This document shows positions 13,101 to 26,000 of a DNA stretch of 64,000 nucleotides, in pieces. Origin of the DNA: Trichinella spiralis (taxonomy: Eukaryota; Nematoda; Enoplea; Trichinellida; Trichinellidae); contig CM012953.1 in the NCBI GenBank assembly GCA_000181795.3, positions 2,229,443 to 2,293,442 of the forward strand, in the 5' to 3' direction. Below the pieces are notes generated by a model. It was given only the letters and a program-made list of their open reading frames with translations, was not told the DNA's origin and did no database searches. Position 1 is the first letter of the stretch. Every line of letters starts with the position of its first letter. Made by a program: the position numbers and the translations under genes.

Positions 13101-16100
13101 CCTTGTATTCCGTACGCACAATTTCATGCATGTCGTATTCTTTCCTTCTTCTTCTGCTTCTTCTTCTTCGACTCAGATGCGTTTTATCATTTTCACTTAG
13201 AAACCTCAATTCCCTGTTTGAGCCGTTTAAAAGCCTAGTAACGTTTGATAATCGATAAATTTCCTAATGCAAACTTGCAGCTGCTTATTCATGTGAAATA
13301 TAATTTTCCACTTTTATTGCGTCAACATGTCATGAGAAAATTGTAACTGAGGATAACTTTCTTACCAGTTAGCTTTTCTGCCATTACTACTGAGAAATTT
13401 TTAACTTTGCCAAGCTTCAGTCCCGATAAATCTGAATCTGTAAGTATTACTTTGCCTAAACTTTTCTATTTTATTTACAGTTTCAGTTTTTCATTTTTAT
13501 ATTGCTGCTATCAACCTAATATTGTTTTTTTGTACAAATATCATTTCAGACAGTTTTAAACCTGTATTACAGACAGATTATGCAATTCAAACAGTTTTAA
13601 GGTTTGGCTTGTATTCAAAAAAGAAAATATGCTTTTTAGTAAATTAGCACAATTATCTGAAAAATTCTTTTTCACTCTGATGACAGCAACCAATACTAAA
13701 TTTTATCACTGTTCAAAGCAGTTCATATTGATCTCTTTACATATTTCAAACTTATCACTGAGATGAATAATTATAATGCTCGTTATTGTTGTTGTTGTTG
13801 TCATTGTTTGAGCGGCACTTCAACTATTCATTTATTTTCCAAATGAATATTGATAATTAAATCTGATTTTAAATACTTAAATAATTCAAGTCAGGTAATT
13901 TAATGAAGTTTTATGATGCTTTTTCAAATTTTCATATTTTGTATTTAAAATTTTTAATTATTTTTTTCTTAATTTTAAATGTTTTAAAATTCTGTTGATT
14001 GCTGAAGTTAATCAACATTTTATGTAATATTTAATTATCATATTCATTCTAAGTTGTTATTTGAGTAACGTTACATGGAAAATTTAATTAACGTTAATAT
14101 GCCAATAAAAGCAGTGTATATTGGATAATCATTCCAAGCATTGGGATCAGAGAATTCGCTTCTTTTAAAGTGCCGCAGATTTTAGCTTTTAAACAAAAAT
14201 ATGAATAAATCAGCTAATTGCATCTAGACTTTCTTTATCTTGCACATTGTCTAACACTAAAGTCACATTTGTATGCATTGCTTTTCTAAAGTTGGAGAGA
14301 ACAGCTTTTGTTCAAGTAGACAAGAAGTAAGTAAACACACCAACTGATTAATATTGACACAACAATGCTTCAGAAATAAACATTGAAACTGTGCACAAAT
14401 CAGTCGTATGCAATGTGAAAACGTAGCTTCATTTAGAGAACATTTGATTAATATAACTTACAAATTTAGATTTCATTTTTCTGGAACAATTATTTTGTAA
14501 TTCAAAAAAATAATCAAATTTTTTAATTGAAATAATTTTATTTAAGGCTATTTTTGAATAAAAATAAGAACATATTAATTATTTATATCATTGGTTTCAG
14601 TAGTGCTTTATCCATCAATTAGTGGTATAGTATATAGTTTAGTAGGCTATAGGCATGCCATGTTGTTATAAAAGTAATTCTAGGGTTTGTCAGATTTATT
14701 TTTGGAGTACATAATTTCACACGCGGTTTTGACTAAATTAAATTGGATTTGAAATGGAGTTTGCTGTTGTTTGTTTTATGAGTTTGTTAGGAAGAGACGT
14801 GCCATTGGGTTTTTCTGGTCGACTAATTTTGATTATCTTATTGCGCTCTTTTATTGACCATGTAAATTTTAAATCTTATTTTGTCATAATCACATTTTAT
14901 TATCAAAACTTGTTAACTTTCTTTGATTTGCTTTGCTCAATACTGTTTATTTTTTGTTCATTTTTTGAGACTCCCAGCTCAACAATCAGAACTGCACCTT
15001 CTTATTATATCTTTCATCCTCCATTAACGAAACCTGACGAGGGCGGAAAATTGACTGAAAGACCCAGCTTGTTAGAAATGGAAACGAATTATTTGTTAAG
15101 ACAGCAGCAAAAATCCCGTTCATCTATGAGGCGTCGATCGCTCAGCCTTGAAGATGACAAATCACCAGAATTCAGAGGACAGACTTACATTGAAATTCCA
15201 CATATCCGTAATTCTATTCTTTTTGAAAATTTTATCATTTCAAATTTTCTCATTACGTTCTCAATTGTACTTTTAGAAGTGATGGAAGACACTGTTCCAA
15301 TACTCACTGCCAGAGCAGCCGATACTTGGACCCCTGCGATGAAATACATCCAACCAGTTTATAATTCTAAATCTTTGCCAAGACAACGGTATAAATATAA
15401 TAATATTGATCAATAGTAATGAATTTTATTAAACTCTTTTTTTTGTTTTAGACATGTTACAAATAGCAGAGCTGCAAGTGAACCTGATCTGAGAATAGAT
15501 CATCGCGGTGCTTCATTCTCCTGGAGAAATCGACCTAGAGCTAGGCGATGTTTAGTTGCCATGTACGACTACAACCCTAAGCATATGTCACCGAATTATA
15601 ATGCTGTTCGAGATGAGCTGTCTTTTCAACGAGGACAACTTATAAGGGTAGGGATGGAATTTTCATGCAGTGGGATATTTAATTTACAGTAACTACAATC
15701 AGAAGTGCAGGAACAAAAAGATATTTTAAGGTTTTAGAAGTAAACGATAAATAATATATAAGTTTCAAGGTATTTGTAATTATAATCATAATTAATTATA
15801 TAAGTTGAATATTTATTTAATGTTCACATCTGACCTTCCAGTTTTGTATTGTTTAGCTTCTGGAAGATCCAGATCCAGATGGATTCTACTTGGGGCAAAT
15901 TAATGGACGCATTGGTTTAGTGCCAAGCAATCTTGTGGTTGAAGTGAAAAATGAGTTACGTTACCTTCCAGCAATTCCTGCTGAAGATCCGTATGTTATG
16001 CCATTTGGTGGCAACGGTGCCTGGAATCATTTGCCCACGTTGCCATTCATGGATCCTTATACGCTGCAAAGGATGAAAGAGAACAGCGCATATGGACGTT

Positions 16101-19100
16101 TCAGGCGTCGTTATGCTACATCAGCAGATTACGAACAATGGGCACATAGCAGTGATCCAACTTTAAGCCGATATGTGGATTATGAAACATCCAGCGGCAC
16201 CCCTGATGAAAGATATTCTAAAGTAGTCAGTTTGTTATCTATCTATCTGTGCACTTGATTTTATTCATATTTTAAGAATCATCAACGAAATCGTCGAATG
16301 AAATTCAAACAGAAATCTTACAGTCTGGATCAACCTCAGGTAGATAACATCCTTGAAAGAGAACAGTCACCAGTTTATTGTGCCGGACCAGGTAGCTTTA
16401 ATCTTGAAACCGAGTTAAAAACATTAAAAAATTTTTATGATTACTTAGATGATGAAGGTCCAGTAGGCCAGGAGTATCATGGCCGAAGAACTGTGTTGCC
16501 ACACATGAGCGGCAACCACGTTTCCCCTTCTCGGCATCAGCAAACTGGAAAATCACATGGTCGAAAATCCAAACGTGATATAAATGGTGAACCGTCAGAA
16601 TATTACCCAGGAAATTCTTTCGTCAATCAACATGAAAACTATTATCAAACTCATTGGCACACTTCTCCTCGCTATGATTCACCTAGACGTTCTTTGGATA
16701 GGCGGTATGAAGAATTTTTTTCGATAAATTCTCGTGTAAAAGCAATAGAAAATTATACCATTCAACTAAATGGAATGTCATGTGATGAAAAGCAGATTTT
16801 AGGAAGGAACAATAAAAAATTTTAAAGTATATTTATTTATGCACGATGAAAAGTAGTTTCAAATTTAGAAATATTTGTTGTCCATAAAACGGAATGAAAT
16901 GTGAACATTACTTTTCTTTGAAATTATATTATGATGATTTAATTTCAGTTCTGCTGGAAATACTATTGGTTATCGTTCTTCAAATTATAACGGAGGGCGA
17001 TATATTGACGGAGGAAAAGGATCTCCGGATGGACGAGAAGAACCTCCCACTGCGTACAGGCAAAGACAACTTCATTCGACAAATATATCTGATTCAGAGG
17101 TTAGAGCACGACGAAATGAGTCAGGTAACCAAATGAAAATCGATTTTCAAACGAGTTTGAAAGAAACTATTAAAAACAATGCTTATGTTTCTACTTTTAA
17201 TAAAAATGTAAAAGTGCAATTGTAATTGTGCACACGTCAATTAATTTGCAAAATAATTTAATATTTGTTTGTTGTTTATCTGATTATGAAACAGTTGTAT
17301 TAAAAGAAAGAATTTTTATTTAGTTAATATTTACATTTTTATATCACTTATTTTTATTCTGCGCTGAATCGTGTGTTATTAATACTTTCAAATAGAATTG
17401 CAGCTTAAAGCTAAGCCTTAGAAATTTCCCTTTTTGTTTAGACATGAAATAATGATTTAATTGAATTGCAACAATATTTCGTTCAATATAATTCTTTAGG
17501 ATCTAACAATTACAATAACCAATTGATAAGTATAATTCGAGAAGCTGTTCGCACTGGACCAGCTACAAGCGTTGTGGCTAAATTTGACTATGACCCACGC
17601 ATACTATCACCGAATATGGATGCTGAACATGAAGAGCTTCGTTTTCTCTCCGGTGATGTCATTACTGTATTTGGTGATATGGACGAGGATGGGTTTTATG
17701 TTGGTGAGTTAAACGGCCGATACGGTTTAGTACCGTCAAATTTTCTTGAATTGCCAAACTGTAATGGTCCAGTTGATGCATCGAATCAAATGGTAAGCTA
17801 ATTGATAAATTATAATGGAATATCATCATTTGATAATTTTAAAGAAAGTAGACTTGATTTATTATATCTGTTACTGTATGGTATGCAATATCAATAATAT
17901 TACTGTAATTGCATTATTTGCATATTTGTAAGATTGTTAAAATATAAAATAAGCTAAATGACGTTTATATAAAATGATAATTGTGTTTATTTGTAGAACT
18001 GATTTATTAAATAAGTTATTTTAATACAGTAAATTAATTGTTTCAAAATGTTTATTTAATTTTCACTTAGGATGAATTAAATATTGTTAATTTGCAGTTT
18101 ATGTGTAGAACGGTTAGTAATTTATAAAAGTGATATTTTTGGAAATATTCACCAACGGTTTAAAAAGACAGTGAAATTTTGAAGCTAGTTTCTTTGATCG
18201 AATTGTCAATCACTGACAGCATTTCATCTGAAAATGTAGGTACTGCATATAGGCCACAGACTAGAGAAAATTCTTTGATGGAGAACAAAATTTCTTATTT
18301 GTCATCACGCTCCATTTCAATTAATGAAAATTTATTTTGATCATTACTTAATTCTTTTCCACTTGTAATTTCTATGTATTTAGTCAGAAAGCTAGTAATA
18401 GAGTCTGAATTGTTAATTTTTTGTTCGAATTTTATAAATGTATGTTTTTGAAGAATTATTGAAAACCAGCAGCAACTTTAATACAATAATACCATTCAGC
18501 TGTTTGCTTAAAGCGAATATAAAACTTTTAAATGAATTATGAATTTCAAGTTTTTTTCAAATAATCAGTATAATCGTTTGTTTATCAATTTTTAAAGTGT
18601 CATGTTGTCATATTTTTGCAATAAATACAACGCATTTTACAGATTTGATATTTACTGCTGACTGTTTCAGTAATTACACTGCATATAATAAATGCATCAT
18701 GGAAATAATTAAATGATTTGAAATTTATTTTTAGTTCCAACAAAACAATTTGCATATTTTTCTTCTTTTTCAAATAATGATTTATGTATATTATTTATTA
18801 TACATGACATTGTTTATAATGATATTTTTCCGCACAGGTTTAGATGAAATAGAGTGGTAAATTAAAAAATTTTGTTGTTAAAAATTTTTAAATATATTTT
18901 AAGAAAGAAGAAAATGCAAGAGCTGTGACTCGCAAAGAAGCGACTAATTATACAAGTGCCGCATCTGTTCCGGTAAATTCCGGTGAAAAGAGCAAGCCCA
19001 GTTCAACGGTGAATATTCAAGCGACCAGCAGCAGCTCAAAGTTGACCACAATCGGTGGAAGTTCGCAACAAAATGCTCAGCAAAATAATTCATCCAACAC

Positions 19101-19326
19101 TGTTGTCGGCCAAAGGGGAAATGACGTGTCCAAGACAAGTTGTGCATCAGTTGGAAAAGCAGACGGTCGCCGGAGTTCAGTAGTTCCGAGAAAAGGGGCC
19201 CAAAATGGACAACGTGCTGCTGGTACGACTAAGCAAGTGCCTAGCAAACATCCGGTAAAATCTGCCTCATCCAAAGAGGATTCCGGAGCGGGATTTAGCA
19301 AAATGTGGAAAAAGATTGTCGAATGA
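7141..19326 (+). CDS. rimb-1: RIM-binding protein (RIMBP), presynaptic scaffold; N terminus incomplete
   Basis: RIMBPs link RIM and voltage-gated calcium channels at the active zone through their SH3 domains. Exons: 7141-7554, 7806-7913, 8081-8268, 8628-8706, 8764-9036, 10287-10630, 10968-11159, 14970-15207, 15277-15388, 15452-15647, 15857-16222, 16277-16704, 16949-17124, 17500-17792, 18904-19326. They encode at least 1,276 residues in the family order. SH3-I is near residues 20-85 (ELELPLNEGD, GRRGLVPSNYVE). Three FN3 domains lie near 175-470 (SVLISWTPP; SAQVAWYPGNSN; LLVTWQPV). SH3-II is near 683-745 (CLVAMYDYNP, GRIGLVPSN) and SH3-III near 1062-1130 (VVAKFDYDP, DMDEDGFYVGEL). The C-terminal exon is Ser/Gln-rich. 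The 57-nt intron 8707-8763 is in frame and might be retained. Reading past 16704 gives an isoform ending at 16825 without SH3-III. The family call is secure; small linker exons and the start are less so. Confidence 0.9.
11160..14969 (+). other. 3.8-kb intron of RIMBP
   Basis: The donor is cctt|gtgagt at 11160 and the acceptor ttttttgag|act at 14969, an unusual GAG 3' end. The exons on both sides keep phase 0. A somewhat G+C-richer patch at about 11630-11780 has no convincing open frame. No domain-bearing exon was seen on either strand. Confidence 0.6.
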
Positions 19327-19489
19327 TTTTTTTCCAATCAACTGAACAAACAGCATTGAACGGCAATGCAACAAACAGTTTGTTTTCAAGTTTAAACAGA
19401 AATAAATGCTCACAAAAAGCTGCATTACCCGGTCGCTAAATGGCAATTCGAAAGAAGTCGAGTGAAAAGAGAATTTTGACTGCAATTTG

Positions 19490-19495
19490 TTTATT
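19490..19495 (-). terminator. Candidate poly(A) signal of the collagen gene
   Basis: AATAAA on the minus strand lies about 210 nt past the collagen stop. It falls inside the likely RIMBP 3' UTR, so the two convergent transcripts would overlap. Confidence 0.4.
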
Positions 19496-19574
19496 CAACA
19501 CCTGGTCAGTTACTTGAAAAGTAAAAAGTCAGTTAAATTTTTAATATTGTTGTTGAATTGTCGTTCTTGTTTGA

Positions 19575-19580
19575 AATAAA
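19575..19580 (+). terminator. Poly(A) signal of RIMBP
   Basis: AATAAA (overlapping a second AATAAA) lies about 250 nt after the RIMBP stop codon and is followed by T-rich sequence. Confidence 0.6.
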
Positions 19581-19703
19581 TAAATGCCTTCTTATTTTAA
19601 AAGAATGTTAGTAAAATCTATGTTGGAAATGATAAACTAGGATGATGAGCTTTCTTCAAAAAGGACATACATCTAAAGTTGACTAAAGTTAATTCTGGAA
19701 AAT

Positions 19704-21417
19704 TTAATAGCCAGGCGCCAGTCGAGCAGGTGGACAATGATTACATGCACCAGCGTCTCCAAATGGACCGGGATCACCGGGTGCACCGGGCATACCGCTC
19801 ATGCCAGTTGCTCCTTGCATACCCATCTCACCAGGGAGACCAGGAGGACCAGGCAGACCGTCTTTGCCATCTTTGCCAGCTTCTCCAGGAGCACCTGGTC
19901 GTCCAGGTACACCTGGTGGGCCGGGCGGACCGGGTGGTCCAACTTTCTGTATCATTTTACCAGGAGGACCAGGCGGTCCTTTCGGACCTTGCATACCAGG
20001 TATGCCAGGAGCGCCGTCGAGACCTCGAGGACCTTGGTCGCCGTCTTTACCGTCTTTTCCTGGCAGTCCAGGATCACCCGGTGGACCGTCGACGCCTTTT
20101 GCTCCCGGCGGACCAGGATCGCCAGGCGGGGCTTCACATGGACACTGTTCGGGGAATTTGGGCAAAAGATGTGGCGAGGGAGGAGCCGGTGGGCCGCGTT
20201 CACCAGGTTCACCCGGGAGACCAGTGATACCATCTATACCAGGCGTGCCAGGAGGTCCTGGTGGTCCGGGCAAACCACGATTACAGGTGCAGCCTAATGT
20301 AATAATAACAGACAATTTATGATTGTGAATTTTCTTGGAAACGGATGAACAAAATGAAACTGTCACTCACATCCGCCTTTGTAACCGGCTTGACGTTTCG
20401 CACTGCTGTTGCTCGATCTCACCTCGTCCTTCAGCACACGCTTCATCCAAAACTCGAAATTGCTCTTCTGCGAATTTGCAGCTCGACGCAAACGTACGTT
20501 GGCCAAGAAATCAGCCAATCGATCCGATGCATCACCAGATGGTCCATCAGGTGAGATGCTCATCATTCTTCTCCACATTAAACGTGTTCGAGTCTGAATA
20601 AAAAAACATCTTTATCGTATTTATTGTTTTATTGAATAAAAAATGAAAAAAAATTTAATAAATTATATCCAAATGTCAAAAGAACTACAAAAGAGATGGA
20701 TATTTAGCAATTTAATCAATCATACGTTTTTTCATTTTACTTAAATTTACAGTAGTAATAATAAGCGAAACCAACTAAGAGTAAGGAACTGTTGCTTTTT
20801 GCACAATCATTAAAAAATTGAAAGTTTGTTTTTCTAATAAATAAAACAGTTAAACAAAATATAGCTACAAACATAAAATAAAATAAAGCTACTTCATTTG
20901 TCTGCAAAATGTAAAAATAAACGCTTCTTCCAAAAAGTTGATTTTGTTAAAGAATTGATTTTTTTAAACTGAAACAAACGTTAATTAATGATGAAATTGA
21001 TTTTGAAATAAAAACTTTCTATTCGCCTTACTCTCTAATTCACCCTAATGATAATTCAGAACCACTATTCAAAAGTAGAATGCCTTGAAAATTTATTTCT
21101 ACAGAAATACAAAAAAGAAATACGCCAAATATTATGATGAAAACACATACAAAGAGAGAGAGAAATTTAGAAATGAAATTTGCATAATGCACTAATTAAG
21201 CTTGAAAATTGTAAAATGTAAAATAAAAAAAAAGTTGTAATAAACTTACTGTGCAGAAGTTAAGATCACTTTGTGCTGAAGCTTCCAACGTTTGGACGTA
21301 GTGAAAAGCTAACGGGAAACTGAGCAAACAAGCAGTGATTGCCAAAGTGCTGAAGACGATCGCGGCAAAGGCGATCGCCTTGGACGAGGACTGCTGTTGC
21401 ATTTGTCCTACGCCCAT
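19704..21417 (-). CDS. Nematode cuticle collagen
   Basis: This is a structural collagen, secreted and cross-linked into the worm cuticle. Exons (minus): 21417-21250, 20593-20371, 20293-19704; 326 residues. Residues 1-60 form the Col_cuticle_N domain, with a hydrophobic segment ([19 protein letters not shown]) that acts as signal or anchor. RLRR at 90-93 is a furin-type site of the kind BLI-4 cleaves. A CCTCNRG cysteine knot starts the Gly-X-Y region, which is interrupted by [14 protein letters not shown] and by KMIQKVG. The end, [14 protein letters not shown], has the paired cysteines and terminal tyrosine used for disulfide and tyrosine cross-links. All three joints keep frame. Length and layout are normal for the family; the exact col/dpy/rol orthologue cannot be named. 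The large plus-strand frames opposite exon 3 are shadows of the Gly/Pro repeats. Confidence 0.95.
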
Positions 21418-23042
21418 GGTTCTCCGACCTCGATGAATGTTAGCTTCAGTAGCTTAAAGTAAAAAAATTTGTTCCTATCTTTTGTGTGCAAATTTCTGCT
21501 GCCTGTCACCTGGTCACTCTCTCACTCTCTGTACTTTCCAAAGCAACTGATAACGGTTGCACAGAATTTCACCAACACTATCCAGACAATATATACGACA
21601 AGTGACAAGCTTACCGGTTGGCCCAATTGCGCGCCCCAGTGGCTACATGAGATAAAATTGCCAACAAGGGGAGACTGGTTGCTTGGAAACCGGCAAGATT
21701 CAACGCTAGATCAGTTTCTACAAAAAGAACATTTTTCAAATTATTCCCGTTGGGCTGAACGGCCGTCAGCCGGCACCAGCTCAATGATGCTAAAATTATT
21801 AACAGACCCACTAGCCCAGATGAATTTGACTTGCTGTTCACTTTTGTTCACTACTTTTATTATTATTATTCCCATTACACCCCTAGACGTTAAACCAACC
21901 AACCAACCAACCACACTTGTGTAAAACTTTTCCTTTCTCGTCATTTCATTTCATTTATCACGTAAAATTAATTGAAATTTTAATAATAATAATAATAATT
22001 TTGTTTGGTAATTAAATAAATATCTTGCATTGCTAATTCTTATAATTACAATAAATACTGAACGCATTGTTTTATTGGAAAAAAAGTTTATTTTTGCATT
22101 GTGCAAAATTTAATTCATTCATTGAAGCTCAAGCTGACTTCGAATCACACCGAATAAATCGAGTAAAAGAAAAGAAAATGTTTCAAAGAAGCCAAAGCAA
22201 CCTTGAAGCAGAACAAGAAAAAAAAGAATACCGAATTTACAAAAATAAAAAAAATTAGGTTGTCACTTGGAAATACTTACTGTTACCAGTTTGACTTTTT
22301 CACCTTCAAAACAAACAGAGCATTGCTAGCAATTCCATTCGTCCTTGCTGATTTATCTGGCCTTCACACTTATTCGCATTCGATGCACTGTATGCTGTAT
22401 CATTTTTTTTCTTTTTAATTTTTCACAATAAAACTTCGTGCTGTAACGGTACACAATTTCCAAAACAAAATATACTGGACAATTTGGTACGAGGGGAAAA
22501 AATTTTATTTTCACTAAATTCAAGAATACTTTTTATCCTCATTTCTTTTCATATTCACCGAATAAAAAATATATTCAACAAATTAAATAATGACAAAATT
22601 ACAGTTCGACATCGCAAAAAACATCAACGTCAAAATACAAAAAGGCATGTGAAATATGTTACAATTGACCACATGTCTGTTCGAGTAATGGAGCAAAGCA
22701 AGCAAGCTTGGACTATGATGAAAAAAAATAGCTTCATCGTCGTCTTTCAAGCTAACTGCTGCTCCTCCTCTTCCACTTCTTCTCTTTCGTTTTCTTCGAA
22801 TAACTAAAAATCAAAACGACATCATTTATAAAGCAGAAAAAGTATCACTCTCGCCCATCTACAAAAACTGTTCATGCAATTTAAAACTCAATGCTAAATA
22901 AAAACACTCAATCGATCTTTCTATACAAGTTTCAACCCGAATATCATAAGCTTTAAATTGCACTTGCTTGCACTGTCATGTTGTGTTAAATTTTAAAAAA
23001 TATTAATTAAAAAAAACCATTTTTTTTTCAAAATTTCACCCA
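21418..23042. other. Collagen 5' flank and RBM26/27-like 3' flank
   Basis: Positions 21418-21900 are G+C-richer and probably hold the collagen promoter or 5' UTR. Short tandem repeats (AACC at 21893-21913, AAT at about 21980-21998) follow. The part near 22.2-23.04 kb is A+T-rich and probably includes the 3' UTR of the RBM26/27-like gene. A 151-codon plus-strand frame at 21469-21924 has no recognisable content. Confidence 0.5.
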
Positions 23043-26000
23043 TCAACCTACATCGTCATCGTCGTCGTCATCATCTGGAGGATCGAGCGTTTTCAAAAGT
23101 GCTTTTGCCGATAAGTCGGACTTCGATCCAGCACTCAATGCCGCTGCCATTGCATCTTTATCTTCCACAGCCCAGGTCATATTCAACAGCTGATCTTTGA
23201 ATAATTTTCCATCTGTGAAAGCCTGAAAAATGTTCTTTTTGAATGAAAATAAATTAAAAAAAACCATCATCATCATCATCACTGATTTTAAACATCAACA
23301 AAAATTAGTTTTATACGCAAAAACAACGTACTGGAATTTTTCATAATTTTTACAATTGTAATAAAATTTATTAATGAAACGTACGCGTTCAGCTTCTTTT
23401 CGATCATAAAATGATGCGATCACTTTTCCAACAGCCGGATCCGTCAAAGGGTAAAAGTCAATATCCCGCAAAGTTCCAAACTGCTGCAGATGTTCTATGA
23501 GAGCGTCTTTGTGTTCCATGCAGAAATCGGTTATCAAAATACTGCGAGAACGCAAATCCAAAACAGCTGACCGTGGAATACGCCGATTCCTTTCCGGTCG
23601 ATATGCAGAATTACGACAGTGCTTGTTATTGCCTAATAATGTCAAACAAAATTGCATTTGATTTACACTGCCGCGTAAATTATAAATAACAAAAAAGAAA
23701 AAAAAAGTATATATATTTTTTGTTTGAATTATAATTTGATCAAATCATTACTTTCCGTATCGTTCAAATGTTGCATTTCTTTTCTGAGATTTTGCAAACG
23801 TACAGCTATTTCAGTAATATCTTCTCCAGCTTTCTTTTTCGTTATCAACTCCAATTCAGCATCCAGTACATCACGTTGAACCTAAGCAGCAAAAAAAGTA
23901 CATCAATAAATAAATCGATCATTTTTATTCTTTGAAATATTTTTCATAATTATTTTTGGGCCACATTTAATCGGCCAAACAAAAAATAATCATTAAAATC
24001 TTACTTCAGTTTTGCTTCTTTTCACAAATTTTGAAAAATCACGGCTTTCCAAATTTTTCTTCGTTGCCATAAGACTAATTTCCAATTTTTTCAACGTCTA
24101 AAGAAAAAAGAAGCCAATCACCACTGCATGCATATACACGTTCAGCAGTTTAGCGTTTTGAAACAAACTTTTATAATAAGTTCTTTTGTGGTTTGGTCTT
24201 TGCAATCTTCTAATTTTTTGAGCAACAACTTTTCTTGCTCAAGTTGTCTGTTGAACAATTCGGTTTCAGCGCGTTGCAATTCTAGTCTTTTTTTCAAAAT
24301 CCTCTGACAAAGAAATAATCAGAAATTTTAATATTACATACAATATATACTCCAAACAACAATCCATACTTTTGTGTTTTCTCCTTTCGATGCGGCAACA
24401 TTGGCCACTGGGTTTTTTACCTCGGCATCAGCGTTGTGGACAAGTCGGACAGATTTCGTGGCAAATGCATCGCCATCCATCTGCAAATTCTCAAATTGAC
24501 AAATCATTCATTTAATAATTTTTCTATTGAAAAAGAAAAATCCACTCGTACTTTATTCATCGTTGTCGAAACGGTATCACTGCCAGCATTGGCAGCAGTT
24601 GCATTTGTTTCGGCTTTAAAAATTGCCTCTTCATGTGAAGAAGTTCCATTGCTCGAGCTTTTCACAGGCAATTCTAAACGATCTCTGATCGGTATCCGTG
24701 CAGGCCGACTCGACTGATCCGACGTGCCAGTGTCATCAACTGCTGTTCCATCTTTTTGATTGTGCCAAAAAACGCGAATAAATCGATTGTTCAAAATTGG
24801 ATCTGTAGATTTGTATGCAGCCAACGCCTGCGGTCGTGTCATATAGGTAATTAATGCCGCCTGAGGATCGCCTTCATAACAAACCTAAACAACATTCACC
24901 ATTACTTTCATGCTGAATTATTCATTGGACACTACTGTTTTCTCGTACTTCGATATTTGTTATGTGCCCAAATTGAGAAAAATGTTCATTCAATTTTGTG
25001 ATTGTATTCAATGGCTGTGGAATGCGACGCACTTCCAAAGTGCGATTTTGACGATTAATTTGGTCGACAGCTGCGCGTTTGCGCAAATTTATCTGTCCCA
25101 CAGATTTGTGCTGCGTACGTATAGTCGATTGTGAAAAATTGTCAAAATTTGTACGATCTTCACTCAACGTGATCAACTGCCTCGCCCTGGGAAAGCTAAC
25201 CCGCAGCTGAGCGTAACTTGCTATTTGCCTAGGACCAAACGGACGTAATACTGGCGGCGGCTGCGCCCATATTGGCGGAGGTGGCTGCGTATACGGTGGA
25301 GGTAATGGAACAGCAGTACCCGTAGACGCTGAAGTCAGCGATGGTGCTTCAGGATTGTATCCTTCTGTCTGAAAGTTCGAATCGACTCCGGGAGGTGGAG
25401 GTGGAATGGGAACATATCCTGGTGGTGGAACGGAAAAATTCGGAGGCGGCGTTGGCAAAGATTTATTCGATCGACCTGTACCATCTTTCACTATGGAATA
25501 TAACACGTCAATGGAAAAGATTTTTTTTAAAAAAAGCAACTTTCCACTTACTTGGAATCATACTAGAAAGAGCAACGTCTTCTACTACAACAGGATCGGG
25601 ACCATGATCATATACACAGTTGTCACCCAACATACAATATCCCTTTTCTGAAGACACAACAAATTAAAACTTCAAATTACCACAAACAATAATGCAAATA
25701 ATATAGAAAAAATACCATCGTAATCTCGACATCGCGCTTTTTTACGCTTTTCTTTCTCGGAACGAATACTCTGAACTGAATCATTTTCTGCATTTCCAAC
25801 AGCTTCATTTGAATCTAAAAGTTGATCTCTGCTCTCAGTAAGCAATATTAATAAAATATTCAACATAAAAACTAATTTAAAAAATAATAATTATCAAAAC
25901 AAAATACATTCAACGATCAACGATCAAAATACACTGCTCTATCATAATTTCCTTAAGAATAATAATAATAACTTTCATTATAAATAAATTTTGTAAAATT

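Noticed and set aside
14754-14969. N-terminal part of a 220-codon plus-strand frame as coding
   Set aside because: It is hydrophobic and A+T-driven and lies in the RIMBP intron before the acceptor at 14969; only the part from 14970 onward fits the gene.
19679-20322. Three long plus-strand frames opposite the collagen exon
   Set aside because: They are mirror images of the Gly-Pro repeats on the other strand; the minus-strand frame has the full collagen layout and splice joints.
21469-21924. 151-codon plus-strand frame as a gene
   Set aside because: It overlaps the collagen 5' flank, ends in simple AACC repeats and shows no domain or splice support.
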